Assembly (NCBI GenBank): GCA_945876405.1 | Contig: CAMCOJ010000146.1 | Location: forward strand, 1 to 5,860 | Reading direction: 5' to 3' | DNA from: an uncultured Ruminococcus sp. | GTDB lineage: Bacteria; Bacillota; Clostridia; Oscillospirales; Ruminococcaceae | DNA: 5,860 nt | Shown here: positions 5,818-5,860 of the stretch, piece after piece | Layout: every line of letters starts with the position of its first letter | How positions within the stretch are numbered: position 1 is the first letter of the stretch | Notes under the pieces: generated by a model | What the model was told of the DNA's origin: nothing | What the model saw: the letters and a program-made list of their open reading frames with translations, nothing else | Database searches by the model: none | Program-made: the position numbers and the translations under genes

Positions 5818-5858
5818 ATTATAGTGAAAGTCAAATTTATTTTGACGTTCACTATAAT
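5818..5858. repeat. Dispersed palindromic repeat, copy 2 (inverted)
   Basis: ATTATAGTGAAAGTCAAA (5818-5835) pairs with 5841-5858 with a single mismatch around the 5-nt centre TTTAT. Its reverse complement matches 2307-2347 at 40 of 41 positions. Similarity stops abruptly outside the 41 nt. The sequence ends 2 bases later, as expected if assembly broke at a multi-copy repeat. Confidence 0.87.
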
Positions 5859-5860
5859 AT

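Noticed and set aside
2305..5860. Composite mobile element bounded by the two inverted palindromic repeats
   Set aside because: No transposase or recombinase lies between them, the genes inside are housekeeping types, each copy is itself palindromic, and no matching target duplication is seen.
5788..5860. Start of a plus-strand gene at ATG 5788 running off the right end
   Set aside because: There is no ribosome binding site, and the frame quickly enters the palindromic repeat, so the translation is driven by the repeat.

Overview
The window looks like a low-GC Gram-positive anaerobe of the Ruminococcus type (Oscillospiraceae). The strongest pointer is a secreted GH25 lysozyme with a dockerin calcium loop behind its signal peptide. 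Clostridia-style ribosome binding sites (AGGAGG), promoters and AT-rich intergenic DNA agree with this. The genus is an inference from family content. The first 19 bases are a Tn5/Nextera mosaic-end adapter, not genome, and the last bases are a palindromic repeat also present inside the window. The 5860 bases therefore look like one complete short-read contig.

Layout: (1) 1-19, adapter. (2) 20-276, minus strand, 5' part of a MOP-superfamily polysaccharide flippase/SpoVB-like membrane protein cut by the contig end. (3) 277-549, intergenic, with a good sigma-A-type promoter for the next gene. (4) 550-1218, plus, stand-alone LUD-domain (LutC/DUF162-like) protein with a cysteine-rich tail, followed by a hairpin terminator. 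(5) 1312-2253, plus, secreted dockerin-GH25 muramidase. (6) 2254-2304, strong bidirectional terminator between convergent genes, followed directly by a 41-nt palindromic repeat. (7) 2347-3618, minus, O-acetylhomoserine sulfhydrylase (MetY type). (8) 3619-3740, metY leader, with a perfect-consensus promoter lying in the tail of the upstream gene and a terminator-like hairpin between promoter and ribosome binding site. (9) 3727-5652, minus, membrane-anchored diguanylate cyclase with extracytoplasmic solute-binding-like sensor domains, with its own TTGACA/TATAAT promoter. (10) 5818-5858, second copy of the palindromic repeat, inverted and 40/41 identical.

The genes do not form an obvious pathway. 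They are ordinary housekeeping and surface functions: cell-wall hydrolysis, methionine/sulfur assimilation, c-di-GMP signalling, envelope polysaccharide export and an uncharacterised LUD protein. I see no defence system, CRISPR array, RNA gene or transposase. The points most worth following are the metY leader with its possible attenuator, the dispersed palindromic repeat, the half-degenerate N-terminal dockerin on the lysozyme, and the diguanylate cyclase whose first sensor domain seems to have lost a lobe.
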